From contig NZ_FNTF01000002.1 in assembly GCF_900105495.1 (NCBI RefSeq), positions 6,030,001-6,094,000 on the forward strand: a DNA stretch of 64,000 bases, read 5' to 3'. Below the pieces are notes generated by a model that searched no databases, was not told where the DNA came from, and saw only the letters and a program-made list of their open reading frames with translations. The DNA comes from Pseudomonas frederiksbergensis. GTDB taxonomy: Bacteria > Pseudomonadota > Gammaproteobacteria > Pseudomonadales > Pseudomonadaceae. Shown here one piece after another: positions 39,448 to 49,646 of the stretch. The stretch's first letter is position 1. Every line of letters starts with the position of its first letter. Made by a program: the position numbers and the translations under genes.

Positions 39448-39980
39448 GGCCGCTCCTCAAGCAGCGCCAGGTCCAACGGCTGCGCTGGAAACAGCAGCGC
39501 GCGAACCTGATCGTCAAGCAAGTCGGCGACCCGCACCCATTGCAGCAAACCCTGGTCATCTTCACGCACTGGCCCGAGGTACGGCGCCTGACGATTGTCC
39601 AGGCCATAGGGCTGAAAATCCGCCGGGTTGCAGCGCAAGGTATCGGTGGCCTGCTCCAGAATCAGCCCGAGCAATTGCGCCTCAGCGAACTCATCCGGGC
39701 AGTAGTTGACCAGCACCAGGCGGGTGCTGGTGCGGGCCTGGGCCGGTTGGCCGAACGTCAGCGCACTGAGGTCGATCACCGGCACCACCGCGCCGCGGTA
39801 GGCGAACACCCCGGCCACCCATTCCGGCGCGCGGGGAATCGGTTTCAACGGCAGACGCGGCAGCACTTCCGCCACCTCGATCGCCTGCAGGGCATAACGC
39901 TCGCTGCCGATGCGGAACACCAGAAACAATGATTGCAGCGCCGGCTTCACGGCGGTGCGTTTGGCCGAGGGCTCGCTCAT
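39444..39980 (-). CDS. wspB: CheW-like coupling protein WspB
   Basis: A 178-residue CheW protein (LFLVFRIGSERYALQAIEV, WVAGVFAYRGAVVPVIDL). It is one of two couplers of the system, together with WspD. The start lies exactly at the wspA stop and the end overlaps wspC by four bases. Confidence 0.93.
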   Translation of the reverse strand: MSEPSAKRTAVKPALQSLFLVFRIGSERYALQAIEVAEVLPRLPLKPIPRAPEWVAGVFAYRGAVVPVIDLSALTFGQPAQARTSTRLVLVNYCPDEFAEAQLLGLILEQATDTLRCNPADFQPYGLDNRQAPYLGPVREDDQGLLQWVRVADLLDDQVRALLFPAQPLDLALLEERP

Positions 39981-41602
39981 CAGACTTTGAATCGCGAAAC
40001 GCCGCTGCGCAGCCCTACGGCCACCTGGCTCAGCTCATCGATGGCGAAACTGGCCTGACGCAAGGACTCGACGGTTTGGCTGCTGGCATCGCCCAACTGC
40101 ACCAGCGCGTGGTTGATCTGTTCGGCGCCCGTGGCCTGGGCCTGCATGCCTTCGTTGACCATCAACACCCGCGGCGCCAATGCCTGAACCTGATGAATGA
40201 TCTGCGACAACTGCTCGCCGATTTGCTGCACTTCGGACATGCCGCGCCGCACTTCTTCAGAGAACTTGTCCATGCCCATCACCCCGGCCGACACCGCCGA
40301 CTGGATCTCGCGCACCATCTGCTCGATGTCGTACGTGGCGACGGCGGTCTGGTCTGCCAGACGCCGCACTTCGGTGGCGACCACGGCAAAACCGCGGCCA
40401 TATTCACCGGCCTTTTCGGCCTCGATCGCCGCGTTGAGCGACAGCAGATTGGTCTGGTCGGCGACCTTGACGATGGTCACCACCACCTGATTGATGTTGC
40501 CGGCCTTCTCATTGAGGATCGCCAGTTTGGCGTTGACCAGATCGGCCGCGCCCATCACCGAGTGCATGGTCTCTTCCATCCGCGCCAGGCCTTGCTGCCC
40601 GGAACCGGCGAGCACCGAGGCCTGATCGGCGGCGGTGGAGACTTCGATCATCGTGCGCACCAGATCCCGCGAAGTGGCCGCAATCTCACGGGACGTCGCG
40701 CCGATTTCGGTGGTGGTGGCGGCGGTTTCGGTGGCGGTCGCTTGCTGTTGCTTGGAGGTGGCGGCGATCTCGGTCACCGAGGTGGTGACCTGTACCGAGG
40801 AACGCTGGGCCTGGGACACCAGGGACGTCAGCTCGGCCATCATGTCGTTGAAGCCGGTTTCCACAGCGCCGAATTCGTCCTTGCGCGCCAGGTTGAGGCG
40901 ACCGCTGAGATCGCCGGTACGCATTATTTCGAGGATCTGCACAATGCGATTCATCGGCGCCATGATCGCGCGCATCAACAAAAGACCACACAACCCGGCA
41001 CACAGGACTGCGACCAGCAACGAAATGCCCATGATCAGCTTCGCCACCGCGACCGATGAAATGATCGAGTCAGTGGCCGCTTCAGCCGCCAGCCTGTTGA
41101 ATTCAATGAGTTCATCCAGCTGTTTGCGGCCGGCAGTCCAGGCTGGGGTCAACTGTTCGGCGAGTAGGCGACGGGCCTGTTCGAAGTCCTTTTTCTGGTA
41201 GACATCGAGTACCGCTTCGAGCTGCTCGTCATATTGGTCGTGCAGCTTTTCAAACTCGTCGAACCTTGCCTGATCATCTTTCTCGAAAATGGTGCCCTGG
41301 TAGCTGGCCATCGCGCGTTCCAGCCGTTCCTCAATACGCTGGTACATATCCTTGTCAGCCTGGGTCATGTCTCGACCGCCACCCAGCCCGATCAGTTGCT
41401 GGGTCAGCACGTAATCATCGACCCAGGCACCGCGAATCAGGGAGCTGTAGTGAATCCCGGGAACACTGTCCGAGCGCACAACGTTCTCGCTGGACTCAAT
41501 CGACAGCAAACGGGAATACGACACCACGACCATCAGCAACATGATGGTGATAATCACCGCAAAGCTCGCCAAGATGCGTTGGCGCAACGTCCAGTTCTTC
41601 AC
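39980..41602 (-). CDS. wspA: methyl-accepting chemoreceptor WspA
   Basis: A 540-residue inner-membrane chemoreceptor that starts the surface-contact signal. TM1 is [20 protein letters not shown], followed by a periplasmic helical domain of about 150 residues, TM2 ([20 protein letters not shown]), a HAMP region and the signalling hairpin tip ([20 protein letters not shown]). The GTG at 41602 is chosen because GAGGAC precedes it and the product then starts [10 protein letters not shown] as in P. aeruginosa; an upstream TTG at 41626 would add eight residues. It is first gene of the operon. Confidence 0.94.
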   Translation of the reverse strand: MKNWTLRQRILASFAVIITIMLLMVVVSYSRLLSIESSENVVRSDSVPGIHYSSLIRGAWVDDYVLTQQLIGLGGGRDMTQADKDMYQRIEERLERAMASYQGTIFEKDDQARFDEFEKLHDQYDEQLEAVLDVYQKKDFEQARRLLAEQLTPAWTAGRKQLDELIEFNRLAAEAATDSIISSVAVAKLIMGISLLVAVLCAGLCGLLLMRAIMAPMNRIVQILEIMRTGDLSGRLNLARKDEFGAVETGFNDMMAELTSLVSQAQRSSVQVTTSVTEIAATSKQQQATATETAATTTEIGATSREIAATSRDLVRTMIEVSTAADQASVLAGSGQQGLARMEETMHSVMGAADLVNAKLAILNEKAGNINQVVVTIVKVADQTNLLSLNAAIEAEKAGEYGRGFAVVATEVRRLADQTAVATYDIEQMVREIQSAVSAGVMGMDKFSEEVRRGMSEVQQIGEQLSQIIHQVQALAPRVLMVNEGMQAQATGAEQINHALVQLGDASSQTVESLRQASFAIDELSQVAVGLRSGVSRFKV

Positions 41603-41736
41603 AGTCAGTCCTCGGGTGCGGTTCAAATGTTGCGGAGTATAGCTGAGGGCTGTGTTTCATTTATAAGACTGTTGTCTGGGTTGAATCGCAAGAAACGGGT
41701 CGTGGATGACAAAAGAATCTGTGGTGCCGCTGAAAA

Positions 41737-41763
41737 TGCCATCGCGAGCAGGCTCGCTCCCAC
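41737..41763. repeat. single REP half-element
   Basis: A lone ATCGCGAGCAGGCTCGCTCCCACA lies in the roughly 250-base gap between wspA and the DUF533 gene. It has no inverted partner nearby. Confidence 0.75.
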
Positions 41764-41787
41764 ACTCGACCGAGCGGTCCTTAAATA

Positions 41788-41817
41788 CAAAACGCCCGAT
41801 GCGGGGCATCGGGCGTT
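41788..41817 (-). terminator. intrinsic terminator after the DUF533 gene
   Basis: The stem AACGCCCGATGC / GCATCGGGCGTT is followed on the minus strand by TTGTATTT. It is downstream of the 41849 gene. Confidence 0.8.
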
Positions 41818-41848
41818 GGGGTAAACAGCTGTAAACCTATATGAGGGC

Positions 41849-42571
41849 TTAGATAGAAGCCTGGCGAACCTGCTTCTCCAGCTCTGCCTTCAACCCCGGC
41901 TCAAGCTTCAGCTGACGTGCAAGCTCATCGAGGTAGGATTTCTCCATGAAGCTCTCCTCATCCACCAACATCACACTGGCGATGTACATCTCGGCAGCCA
42001 TTTCCGGCGTGCTGGCGGCGCGGGCGACTTCTGTCGGGTCGAGCGGCTTGCTGAGTTCGGCATGCAGCCACTGCTGCAGTTCCTGATCGTTATCAAGCTT
42101 GCTGAATTCGCCTTCGATCAATGCACGCTCGCGCTCATCAACGTGGCCATCGGCTTTGGCCGCTGCAACCAGCGCCTTGAGGATCGCCTGGCTGTGCAAT
42201 TCGACTTGCGCTGGAGGCAGGCGGTCGAGGGTCTGCGGTTCAGTCTTTGACACGGTGCCCTGCTGGGCCTGCCAATTACCGTAGGCTTTGTAGGCAATGA
42301 CGCCGAGCGCCGCGAGGCCGCCGTAGATGGCGACTTTGCCGCCGACGTTGCGTGCCTTCTTGCTGCCGAGCAACAGGCCCATGGCTCCGGCTGCCAACGC
42401 ACCGCCGCCTGCGCCCGAGAGCAAGCCGCCGAGGCCGCCCGAACCGCTGCTGCCGCCGAGCAATCCGCCCAAACCACCGCCGGAGGATTTGTTCTGTGAG
42501 CCGCCGGCCTTGTTCTGCAACATGTCCTGACCGGACTTGAGTAGCTGATCGAGCAATCCACGCGTGTTCAT
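41849..42571 (-). CDS. DUF533 / TerB-like protein (YebE type)
   Basis: A 240-residue protein. A Gly/Ser-rich low-complexity N-terminus (about 28-65, repeated GGLGGLL units) leads to one membrane-like helix (VAIYGGLAALGVIAYKAYG). A C-terminal helical TerB-like domain follows (ILKALVAAAKADGHVDERER, MYIASVMLVDEESFMEKSYL). The cellular role is unknown; E. coli YebE is a heat- and envelope-stress protein. It is monocistronic, with its own terminator. Confidence 0.87.
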   Translation of the reverse strand: MNTRGLLDQLLKSGQDMLQNKAGGSQNKSSGGGLGGLLGGSSGSGGLGGLLSGAGGGALAAGAMGLLLGSKKARNVGGKVAIYGGLAALGVIAYKAYGNWQAQQGTVSKTEPQTLDRLPPAQVELHSQAILKALVAAAKADGHVDERERALIEGEFSKLDNDQELQQWLHAELSKPLDPTEVARAASTPEMAAEMYIASVMLVDEESFMEKSYLDELARQLKLEPGLKAELEKQVRQASI

Positions 42572-42758
42572 TTTCCGCCTCCAAAAAAGGGGTTAACCGG
42601 ATCAATAAGGCCACCAGCCTAGATCGAAAGTGCCCGGCATTCGGGAGCGAGAGTGCTTCGAGATGTTGCGTAGCGCCTTTGCGCTGATCACGGGCCCTTC
42701 AGAAAAATGGATATACACTCAAGCAAATCTATAAAAACCGCCCACCGGATAATTCCAC

Positions 42759-43673
42759 ATGATGACCTTGCGTCAGATCCGCCACTTCATCGCCGTGGCC
42801 GAGACCGGCTCGATCTCCGCCGCCGCGCAAACCGCGTTCATTTCCCAATCGACACTGACCCTGGCGATCCAGCAACTGGAGCAGGAAATCGGCGTCGGCC
42901 TGTTCAACCGCCACGCCAAGGGCATGACGCTGACCCACCAGGGTCACCAATTCCTACGCCAGGCGCACCTGATTCTGGCAACGGTCGACAACGCCAAACG
43001 CAGCCTGCAACAGAGCACCGATCAGGTCGCCGGGCAGTTGATCATCGGCGTGACCAGCCTGGTGGCCGGTTATTACCTCGCGGATCTACTCACTCGTTTC
43101 CAGCGCGCCTATCCCAATGTCGAGATCCGGGTGATGGAGGACGAGCGCCCTTACATCGAGCATTTGCTGGTCAGCGGTGAGATCGATGTCGGCGTGCTGA
43201 TCCTCTCCAACCTCGAAGACCGCCACGCCTTGCAGACCGAAGTGCTGACTCACTCGCCCCATCGGCTGTGGTTGCCGGCCCAGCATCCGCTGCTGGAACA
43301 CGACAGCATCAACCTCGCCGATGTGGCCCGTGAGCCGTTGATTCAGCTGAACGTCGATGAAATGGATCGCAACGCCCAGCGCATGTGGGCCGCGGCCTCC
43401 CTGCAACCGCGCATCACCTTGCGAACGGCATCGACGGAAGCGGTGCGAAGCCTGGTGGCAGCCGGATTGGGCGTGTCGATCCAGCCCGACATGACTTATC
43501 GCCCATGGTCACTGGAGGGCGACATCATCGAAGCGCGGCCGATTGCCGACTTGAGCCAGACCCTCGACGTCGGTCTGGCCTGGCGTCGCGGCACCGCGCG
43601 CCCGGCGCTGGTGGACCCGTTCCTGACCGTCGCCCGCGAGCAACCTCCCGGCGGGCGCAAGCCATCTATTTAA
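42759..43673 (+). CDS. LysR-family transcriptional regulator
   Basis: A 304-residue LysR regulator with winged HTH at residues 1-60 ([40 protein letters not shown]) and a two-lobed effector domain. It starts at 42759 or the next ATG three bases later. It is co-directional and 100 bases ahead of the aldehyde dehydrogenase/ABC transporter genes, so it is the likely local regulator of polyamine or aminobutyraldehyde use; that link is inferred from position. Confidence 0.9.
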   Translation: MMTLRQIRHFIAVAETGSISAAAQTAFISQSTLTLAIQQLEQEIGVGLFNRHAKGMTLTHQGHQFLRQAHLILATVDNAKRSLQQSTDQVAGQLIIGVTSLVAGYYLADLLTRFQRAYPNVEIRVMEDERPYIEHLLVSGEIDVGVLILSNLEDRHALQTEVLTHSPHRLWLPAQHPLLEHDSINLADVAREPLIQLNVDEMDRNAQRMWAAASLQPRITLRTASTEAVRSLVAAGLGVSIQPDMTYRPWSLEGDIIEARPIADLSQTLDVGLAWRRGTARPALVDPFLTVAREQPPGGRKPSI

Positions 43674-43773
43674 TCGAACGCCACCTTCAGTATTTAGAAT
43701 TTGTCGACCTCAGGTGCGGCGCCTAGTCTTGGTACATCTAGAAGACGGTCGCGCCCCGGTCACAGGGAGCAGC

Positions 43774-45261
43774 ATGGCCACACAAGAAAAGAGAACCCGA
43801 AAAATGGCTGGCGCGCAGACCCCGTTGTTCACCGCGTTGTTGATCGATGGCGAATTGGTCGCGGGCCAGGGCTTTGTCGAACCGATCCTCAACCCGGCCA
43901 CCGGGGAAGTGCTGACGCACATCGCCGAAGCGAGCACCGAGCAAGTCGAAGCCGCCATTCTCGCTGCCCACCGTGCCTTCGCCGGATGGTCGCGAACCAC
44001 GCCGCAACAACGCTCGAACCTGTTGCTGGACATCGCCAACGCCATCGAAAAACAAGCCGACCTCCTCGCCCGCCTCGAATCCCTGAACTGTGGCAAGCCG
44101 TTGCACCTGGCGCGTCAAGATGACTTGAGCGCCACGGTCGATGTGTTCCGCTTCTTCGCTGGCGCCGTGCGTTGCCAGACTGGCCAGCTCAGCGGCGAAT
44201 ACCTGCCGGGCTACACCAGCATGGTTCGCCGCGATCCGATTGGTGTGGTGGCGTCGATTGCGCCGTGGAACTACCCGATCATGATGGCCGCGTGGAAAAT
44301 CGCCCCGGCCCTGGCCGCCGGCAATACGCTGGTGTTCAAGCCCTCCGAACACACGCCGCTGTCGATTCTGGCCCTGGCGCCCGCGCTGGCCGAGATTCTG
44401 CCGCGCGGTGTGATCAACATCATTTGCGGCGGCGGTGAAGGCGTCGGCAGCCACTTGGTCAGTCACCCTAAAGTGCGCATGGTGTCGCTGACCGGCGATA
44501 TCGTCACCGGGCAAAAAATCCTCCAGGCCGCGGCGAAAACCCTGAAACGCACTCACCTCGAACTCGGTGGCAAGGCCCCGGTGATCGTTTGCAACGATGC
44601 GGACATACAAGCCGTGGTCGAAGGCGTGCGCACTTATGGCTATTACAACGCCGGCCAGGACTGCACCGCGGCCTGCCGGATTTATGCACAGGCCGGGATT
44701 CATGATCGCTTGGTGGCCGAACTCGGGGCGGCGGTCAGCAGTTTGCGCTTCGCCGGCAAGCGCGACGCCGACAACGAGATCGGCCCGCTGATCAGCACCC
44801 GCCAGCGTGACCGCGTGGCCAGTTTCGTCGAGCGCGCCCTCGGTCAGCCGCACATCGAACGAGTGACCGGCGCGGCGGTGCATTCCGGTGCCGGCTTCTA
44901 TTACCAGCCAACCTTGCTGGCCGGTTGCAAACAGACTGATGAGATCGTCCAGCGCGAAGTGTTCGGGCCAGTGGTCACCGTGACCCGCTTCGATCAGCTC
45001 GAACAAGCCGTGGACTGGGCCAACGACTCGGAATACGGCCTCGCCTCCTCGGTCTGGACCCAGAACCTCGACAAGGCGATGCAGGTCGCGGCGCGCTTGC
45101 AGTACGGCTGCACCTGGATCAACAGCCATTTCATGTTGGTCAGCGAAATGCCCCACGGCGGCCTGAAGCGTTCGGGCTACGGCAAAGACTTATCCAGCGA
45201 TTCGCTCCAGGACTACAGCGTGGTGCGGCACATCATGGCCCGCCACGGCCAGCATCTCTGA
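43774..45261 (+). CDS. aldehyde dehydrogenase, aminobutyraldehyde-dehydrogenase-like
   Basis: A 495-residue NAD-dependent aldehyde dehydrogenase. The catalytic Cys lies in [15 protein letters not shown] (about residue 297) and the general-base Glu in [18 protein letters not shown] precedes the ATG at 43774. It is a clear paralogue of PatD encoded 4.4 kb downstream, keeping [14 protein letters not shown] and LVSEMPHGG. It has about 17 extra N-terminal residues. It probably oxidises a polyamine- or amino acid-derived aldehyde; the two copies may differ in substrate. Confidence 0.9.
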   Translation: MATQEKRTRKMAGAQTPLFTALLIDGELVAGQGFVEPILNPATGEVLTHIAEASTEQVEAAILAAHRAFAGWSRTTPQQRSNLLLDIANAIEKQADLLARLESLNCGKPLHLARQDDLSATVDVFRFFAGAVRCQTGQLSGEYLPGYTSMVRRDPIGVVASIAPWNYPIMMAAWKIAPALAAGNTLVFKPSEHTPLSILALAPALAEILPRGVINIICGGGEGVGSHLVSHPKVRMVSLTGDIVTGQKILQAAAKTLKRTHLELGGKAPVIVCNDADIQAVVEGVRTYGYYNAGQDCTAACRIYAQAGIHDRLVAELGAAVSSLRFAGKRDADNEIGPLISTRQRDRVASFVERALGQPHIERVTGAAVHSGAGFYYQPTLLAGCKQTDEIVQREVFGPVVTVTRFDQLEQAVDWANDSEYGLASSVWTQNLDKAMQVAARLQYGCTWINSHFMLVSEMPHGGLKRSGYGKDLSSDSLQDYSVVRHIMARHGQHL

Positions 45262-45343
45262 CTACGCTTATAACAAGCCGCTAACGGCCTGCTTCACCAC
45301 GTTCAAAACTGCCCCGACCATAATTAAAGAAGAGGGAAACCCC

Positions 45344-46495
45344 ATGTTCGTGCACAAGACCGCACTGCTCAGTGCTATTACCACCGCGCTGCTGGCCAGT
45401 GCCAGTATCCAGGCCGCCGAACCGCTGAAAGCCGTCGGTGCCGGCGAAGGTCAGCTGGATATTGTGGCCTGGCCTGGCTACATCGAACGTGGCGAAAGCG
45501 ACAAGGCCTACGACTGGGTCACCGGTTTCGAAAAGGAAACCGGTTGCAAGATCAACGTCAAGACTGCTGCAACCTCCGATGAGATGGTCAGCCTGATGTC
45601 CAAGGGTGGTTACGACCTGGTGACGGCATCCGGCGACGCCTCCCTGCGGTTGATCGCCGGCAAGCGTGTGCAGCCGATCAATACGGCGTTGATCCCGAAC
45701 TGGAAGACCATTGACCCTCGGCTCAAGGATGGCCCGTGGTATGTCGTTAACCAGCAAACCTACGGCACCCCGTACCAATGGGGGCCGAACGTGCTGATGT
45801 ACAACACCAATATCTTCAAAACGGCGCCGGACAGCTGGAGTGTGGTGTTCGAAGAGCAAACCCTGCCGGACGGCAAGTCCAACAAGGGCCGGGTCCAGGC
45901 CTACGACGGCCCGATCTATATCGCCGATGCGGCGCTTTACCTCAAATCGAAACAGCCGGAGCTGGGCATCAAGGACCCGTACCAGCTCAATGAAGCGCAA
46001 TACAAAGCGGCGCTGGACCTGCTTCGCAAGCAACAGCCCTTGGTCCACCGCTACTGGCACGACGCAACGGTCCAGATGAGTGACGTCAAGAACGAAGGCG
46101 TGGCGGCGTCCAGCACTTGGGGCTACATGGTCAACGGCCTGGTGGCGGACAAGCAGCCGGTGGCCTCGGTCATTCCAAAAGAAGGTGCAACGGGTTGGGC
46201 CGACACCACCATGTTGCACGCCGAAGCCAAGCACCCGAACTGCGCCTACAAGTGGATGGACTGGTCGCTGCAACCGAAAGTCCAGGGTGACCTGGCGGCC
46301 TGGTTCGGTTCGTTGCCGGCGGTTCCTGCGGGCTGCAAAGAAAGCGAATTGCTCGGCGCCGAGGGCTGTAAAACCAACGGCTTCGACCAGTTCGAGAAGA
46401 TCGCCTTCTGGAAAACCCCACAGGCTGAGGGCGGCAAATTCGTGCCATACAGCCGCTGGACCCAGGACTACATCTCGATCATGGGTGGTCGCTGA
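45344..46495 (+). CDS. ydcS: ABC transporter substrate-binding protein, YdcS type
   Basis: A 383-residue periplasmic binding protein with Sec signal (ALLSAITTALLASASIQAAE, cut after QAA). The PotD-like fold is shown by LDIVAWPGYIERGESD, SGDASLRLIAG, PYQWGPNVLMYNTN and the C-terminal WMDWSLQPKVQGDLAAWF. The family binds putrescine/spermidine-like ligands. GAGGGA precedes the ATG. It is separated from the ATPase gene by a dispersed repeat, which probably lets this gene be expressed at a higher level. Confidence 0.9.
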   Translation: MFVHKTALLSAITTALLASASIQAAEPLKAVGAGEGQLDIVAWPGYIERGESDKAYDWVTGFEKETGCKINVKTAATSDEMVSLMSKGGYDLVTASGDASLRLIAGKRVQPINTALIPNWKTIDPRLKDGPWYVVNQQTYGTPYQWGPNVLMYNTNIFKTAPDSWSVVFEEQTLPDGKSNKGRVQAYDGPIYIADAALYLKSKQPELGIKDPYQLNEAQYKAALDLLRKQQPLVHRYWHDATVQMSDVKNEGVAASSTWGYMVNGLVADKQPVASVIPKEGATGWADTTMLHAEAKHPNCAYKWMDWSLQPKVQGDLAAWFGSLPAVPAGCKESELLGAEGCKTNGFDQFEKIAFWKTPQAEGGKFVPYSRWTQDYISIMGGR

Positions 46496-46508
46496 CACAC
46501 CCCGTACC

Positions 46509-46621
46509 GATCGTTCCCACGCTCTGCGTGGGAATGCATCACCGGACGCTCCGCGTCCATTCGCGCAAAAGTGACGCAGAGCGTCACGGGCTGCATTCCC
46601 ACGCAGAGCGTGGGAACGATC
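46509..46621. repeat. inverted pair of GATCGTTCCCACGC repeats inside an operon
   Basis: GATCGTTCCCACGCTCTGCG is mirrored by CGCAGAGCGTGGGAACGATC, with inner dyads ACGCTCCGCGT and GTGACGCAGAGCGTCAC. It fills the gap between ydcS and ydcT. A strong RNA hairpin here would protect ydcS mRNA and reduce readthrough. Confidence 0.88.
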
Positions 46622-46655
46622 ATCACCAGCCCTCGATTTTTTGGAGCACCGCACC

Positions 46656-47693
46656 ATGACGCTTGCAGTCCAGTTCACCAACGTTTCCCGTCAGTTCGGC
46701 GACGTGAAGGCCGTTGACCGGGTTTCCATCGACATTCAGGACGGCGAGTTCTTTTCCATGCTGGGCCCTTCCGGCTCGGGCAAAACCACCTGTCTGCGCC
46801 TGATCGCCGGTTTCGAACAACCGAGTGCAGGTTCTATCCGGATTCACGGCTTCGAGGCCGCCGGGCTGCCGCCGTATCAGCGTGACGTGAACACCGTGTT
46901 CCAGGATTACGCACTGTTCCCGCACATGAACGTACTCGACAACGTCGCCTACGGTTTGAAGGTCAAAGGCGTCGGCAAAACCGAACGCCAGAAACGCGCC
47001 GAAGAAGCCCTCGACATGGTCGCCCTCGGCGGCTACGGCGCGCGTAAACCGGTGCAACTGTCCGGCGGTCAGCGCCAGCGTGTGGCCCTGGCCCGCGCCC
47101 TGGTCAATCGTCCGCGCGTGCTGCTGCTCGATGAACCGTTGGGCGCGCTCGATTTAAAACTGCGCGAGCAAATGCAGAGTGAATTGAAGAAGCTGCAACG
47201 CCAGCTCGGCATCACCTTCATCTTCGTCACCCACGACCAGACCGAAGCGCTGTCCATGTCGGATCGCGTGGCGGTGTTCAACAAGGGGCGCATCGAGCAG
47301 GTCGATACCCCGCGCAACCTCTATATGAAACCGGCCACAACCTTTGTCGCCGAATTCGTCGGCACCTCCAACGTGATCCGCGGCGACCTGGCGAAACAAT
47401 TGAGTGGCAATCCACAGCCGTTTTCGATTCGCCCGGAACACGTGCGTTTCGCCGAAGGACCGTTGGCCAGTCATGAAATCGAAGTCAGCGGCTTGCTCCA
47501 CGACATTCAGTACCAGGGCAGCGCCACGCGCTATGAAGTGAAACTGGAAAACGGCCAGACCCTGAACATCAGCCAGGCCAACGTCCAGTGGCTCGACGTC
47601 AGCGCGCAGCATCAGACCGGACAACGCATCAGCGCACGCTGGGCACGGGAAGCGATGATCCCGCTGCACGACAACGCTGTCGGCGGGGTGTGA
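46656..47693 (+). CDS. ydcT: polyamine-type ABC transporter ATPase, YdcT type
   Basis: A 345-residue ATPase with Walker A GPSGSGKTT, signature LSGGQRQRVALARAL, Walker B VLLLDEPLGALD and switch His in FVTHDQTEALSMSDR. A C-terminal TOBE domain (IRPEHVRFAEG...) is typical of PotA/YdcT-like importers. TTGGAG lies ten bases before the ATG at 46656. The next gene starts two bases after its stop. Confidence 0.93.
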   Translation: MTLAVQFTNVSRQFGDVKAVDRVSIDIQDGEFFSMLGPSGSGKTTCLRLIAGFEQPSAGSIRIHGFEAAGLPPYQRDVNTVFQDYALFPHMNVLDNVAYGLKVKGVGKTERQKRAEEALDMVALGGYGARKPVQLSGGQRQRVALARALVNRPRVLLLDEPLGALDLKLREQMQSELKKLQRQLGITFIFVTHDQTEALSMSDRVAVFNKGRIEQVDTPRNLYMKPATTFVAEFVGTSNVIRGDLAKQLSGNPQPFSIRPEHVRFAEGPLASHEIEVSGLLHDIQYQGSATRYEVKLENGQTLNISQANVQWLDVSAQHQTGQRISARWAREAMIPLHDNAVGGV

Positions 47694-47694
47694 G

Positions 47695-48642
47695 ATGAAC
47701 AGCGTGACTCTCCCTCAAACCCCGGCCGGCGGCTCGCCGTTGCGCAGGTTTTCCAACCTGCTGTATCGCCGGCCTAATTTTTACCTGTCGCTGCTGCTGG
47801 TGCCGCCGCTGCTGTGGTTCGGCGCGATCTACCTCGGATCGCTGCTGGTTCTGCTGTGGCAAGGCTTCTACACCTTCGATGACTTCACCATGGCGGTCAC
47901 GCCCGACCTGACCCTGGCGAACTTCGCTGCGCTGTTCCAACCGTCGAACTTCGACATCATCCTGCGCACCTTGAGCATGGCCGTCGTCGTGTCGATCGCC
48001 AGCGCCATCGTCGCGTTCCCGATCGCCTACTACATGGCGCGCTACACCACCGGCAAAACCAAGGCGTTTTTCTACATCGCGGTGATGATGCCGATGTGGG
48101 CCAGTTACATCGTCAAGGCGTATGCCTGGACCTTGCTGCTGGCCAAGGGTGGCGTGGCGCAATGGTTCGTTCAACACCTGGGGCTTGAGCCGGTGTTGCA
48201 ATTCGTTTTGGGCATTCCGGGCGTCGGCGGCAGCACCTTGTCGACCTCGCACCTGGGCCGGTTCATGGTGTTCGTCTACATCTGGCTGCCGTTCATGATC
48301 CTGCCGATCCAGGCCTCGCTGGAACGTCTGCCGCCCTCGTTGCTGCAAGCCTCGGCCGACCTCGGCGCCAAGCCACGCCAGACGTTCATGCAAGTGATTC
48401 TGCCGTTGTCGATCCCGGGCATCGCGGCCGGTTCGATCTTCACTTTTTCGCTGACCCTGGGCGACTTCATCGTGCCGCAACTGGTGGGCCCGCCGGGCTA
48501 CTTCGTCGGCAGCATGGTGTACGCCCAGCAAGGCGCGATCGGCAACATGCCGATGGCCGCGGCCTTCACGCTGGTGCCGATTGTTTTGATCGCCATTTAC
48601 CTGACTATCGTGAAACGACTGGGGGCCTTCGATGCGCTCTGA
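47695..48642 (+). CDS. ydcU: ABC transporter permease, YdcU type
   Basis: A 315-residue inner-membrane permease with about six transmembrane helices. The EAA-like coupling loop is [21 protein letters not shown], where the ATPase docks. It follows ydcT by one base (TGAGATG) and overlaps ydcV by 11 bases. Confidence 0.93.
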   Translation: MNSVTLPQTPAGGSPLRRFSNLLYRRPNFYLSLLLVPPLLWFGAIYLGSLLVLLWQGFYTFDDFTMAVTPDLTLANFAALFQPSNFDIILRTLSMAVVVSIASAIVAFPIAYYMARYTTGKTKAFFYIAVMMPMWASYIVKAYAWTLLLAKGGVAQWFVQHLGLEPVLQFVLGIPGVGGSTLSTSHLGRFMVFVYIWLPFMILPIQASLERLPPSLLQASADLGAKPRQTFMQVILPLSIPGIAAGSIFTFSLTLGDFIVPQLVGPPGYFVGSMVYAQQGAIGNMPMAAAFTLVPIVLIAIYLTIVKRLGAFDAL

Positions 48643-49474
48643 TGCAAAAAAACCAGTGCCGCAAACCCACGGGGAGAAAGCCTCGCTTGGCCTGCGCATC
48701 GCCGCCTGGGGCGGGTTGCTGTTTCTGCACTTTCCGATCCTGATCATCTTCCTGTACGCCTTCAACACCGAAGACGCGGCGTTCAGTTTTCCGCCTAAAG
48801 GCTTCACGTTGAAGTGGATCGGCGTGGCGTTCTCCCGGCCGGATGTACTGGAAGCGATCAAGCTGTCACTGCAAATCGCTTCCGTCGCGACGTTGATTGC
48901 GCTGATCCTCGGCACGCTAGCGTCGGCGGCCTTGTACCGGCGGGATTTCTTCGGCAAGCAAGGCATTTCGCTGATGCTGATCCTGCCGATTGCCTTGCCG
49001 GGGATCATCACCGGCATCGCCTTGCTGGCGACCTTCAAGACGCTGGGGATCGAGCCGGGAATGTTCACCATCATTGTCGGCCACGCGACCTTCTGTGTGG
49101 TGATCGTCTACAACAACGTCATCGCCCGCTTGCGTCGCACGTCTCACAGTTTGATCGAGGCTTCGATGGACCTCGGTGCCGACGGCTGGCAGACCTTCCG
49201 CTACATCGTCCTGCCGAACCTCGGCTCGGCGTTGCTGGCCGGCGGCATGTTGGCGTTTGCCCTGTCGTTCGACGAAATCATCGTTACCACCTTCACCGCC
49301 GGCCATGAACGCACCCTGCCGCTGTGGCTGCTCAACCAACTCAGCCGCCCACGGGACGTGCCGGTGACCAACGTCGTCGCGATGCTGGTGATGATGGTGA
49401 CCATGCTGCCGATCCTCGGCGCCTATTACCTGACCCGTGGCGGCGAAAGCGTTGCGGGCAGTGGCGGGAAATAA
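48632..49474 (+). CDS. ydcV: ABC transporter permease, YdcV type
   Basis: A 280-residue second permease with about six helices and coupling loop [20 protein letters not shown]. Its start lies inside the last codons of ydcU, so translation is coupled. With YdcS, YdcT and YdcU it makes a full importer for a polyamine-like substrate. Confidence 0.93.
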   Translation: MRSDAKKPVPQTHGEKASLGLRIAAWGGLLFLHFPILIIFLYAFNTEDAAFSFPPKGFTLKWIGVAFSRPDVLEAIKLSLQIASVATLIALILGTLASAALYRRDFFGKQGISLMLILPIALPGIITGIALLATFKTLGIEPGMFTIIVGHATFCVVIVYNNVIARLRRTSHSLIEASMDLGADGWQTFRYIVLPNLGSALLAGGMLAFALSFDEIIVTTFTAGHERTLPLWLLNQLSRPRDVPVTNVVAMLVMMVTMLPILGAYYLTRGGESVAGSGGK

Positions 49475-49503
49475 CCGAATGACCACTGAAGGAATCGAAT
49501 CTC

Positions 49504-49593
49504 TGTAGGAGTGAGCCTGCTCGCGATGAGGACATCACATTCAACATTGATGTCAGCTGATACACCGCTATCGCGAGCAGGCTTACTCCCACA
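49504..49593. repeat. inverted pair of REP elements
   Basis: TGTAGGAGTGAGCCTGCTCG and its mirror CGAGCAGGCTTACTCCCACA enclose about 45 bases. It lies between ydcV and the second aldehyde dehydrogenase gene, so the operon carries two internal repeat insertions. Confidence 0.86.
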
Positions 49594-49646
49594 ATTTGAT
49601 CGGGCTCCTACAGAGAAAAAACAACAGTTGCGAAGAGGACAACGCC

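Noticed and set aside
43738..45156. 472-codon open frame antisense to the first aldehyde dehydrogenase
   Set aside because: It is a shadow of a complete dehydrogenase gene; the same artefact occurs opposite patD at 49608-51077.
49341..49592. Small open frame with [10 protein letters not shown] start
   Set aside because: The text arises from translating a REP element; the same string recurs wherever REP is read in that frame.
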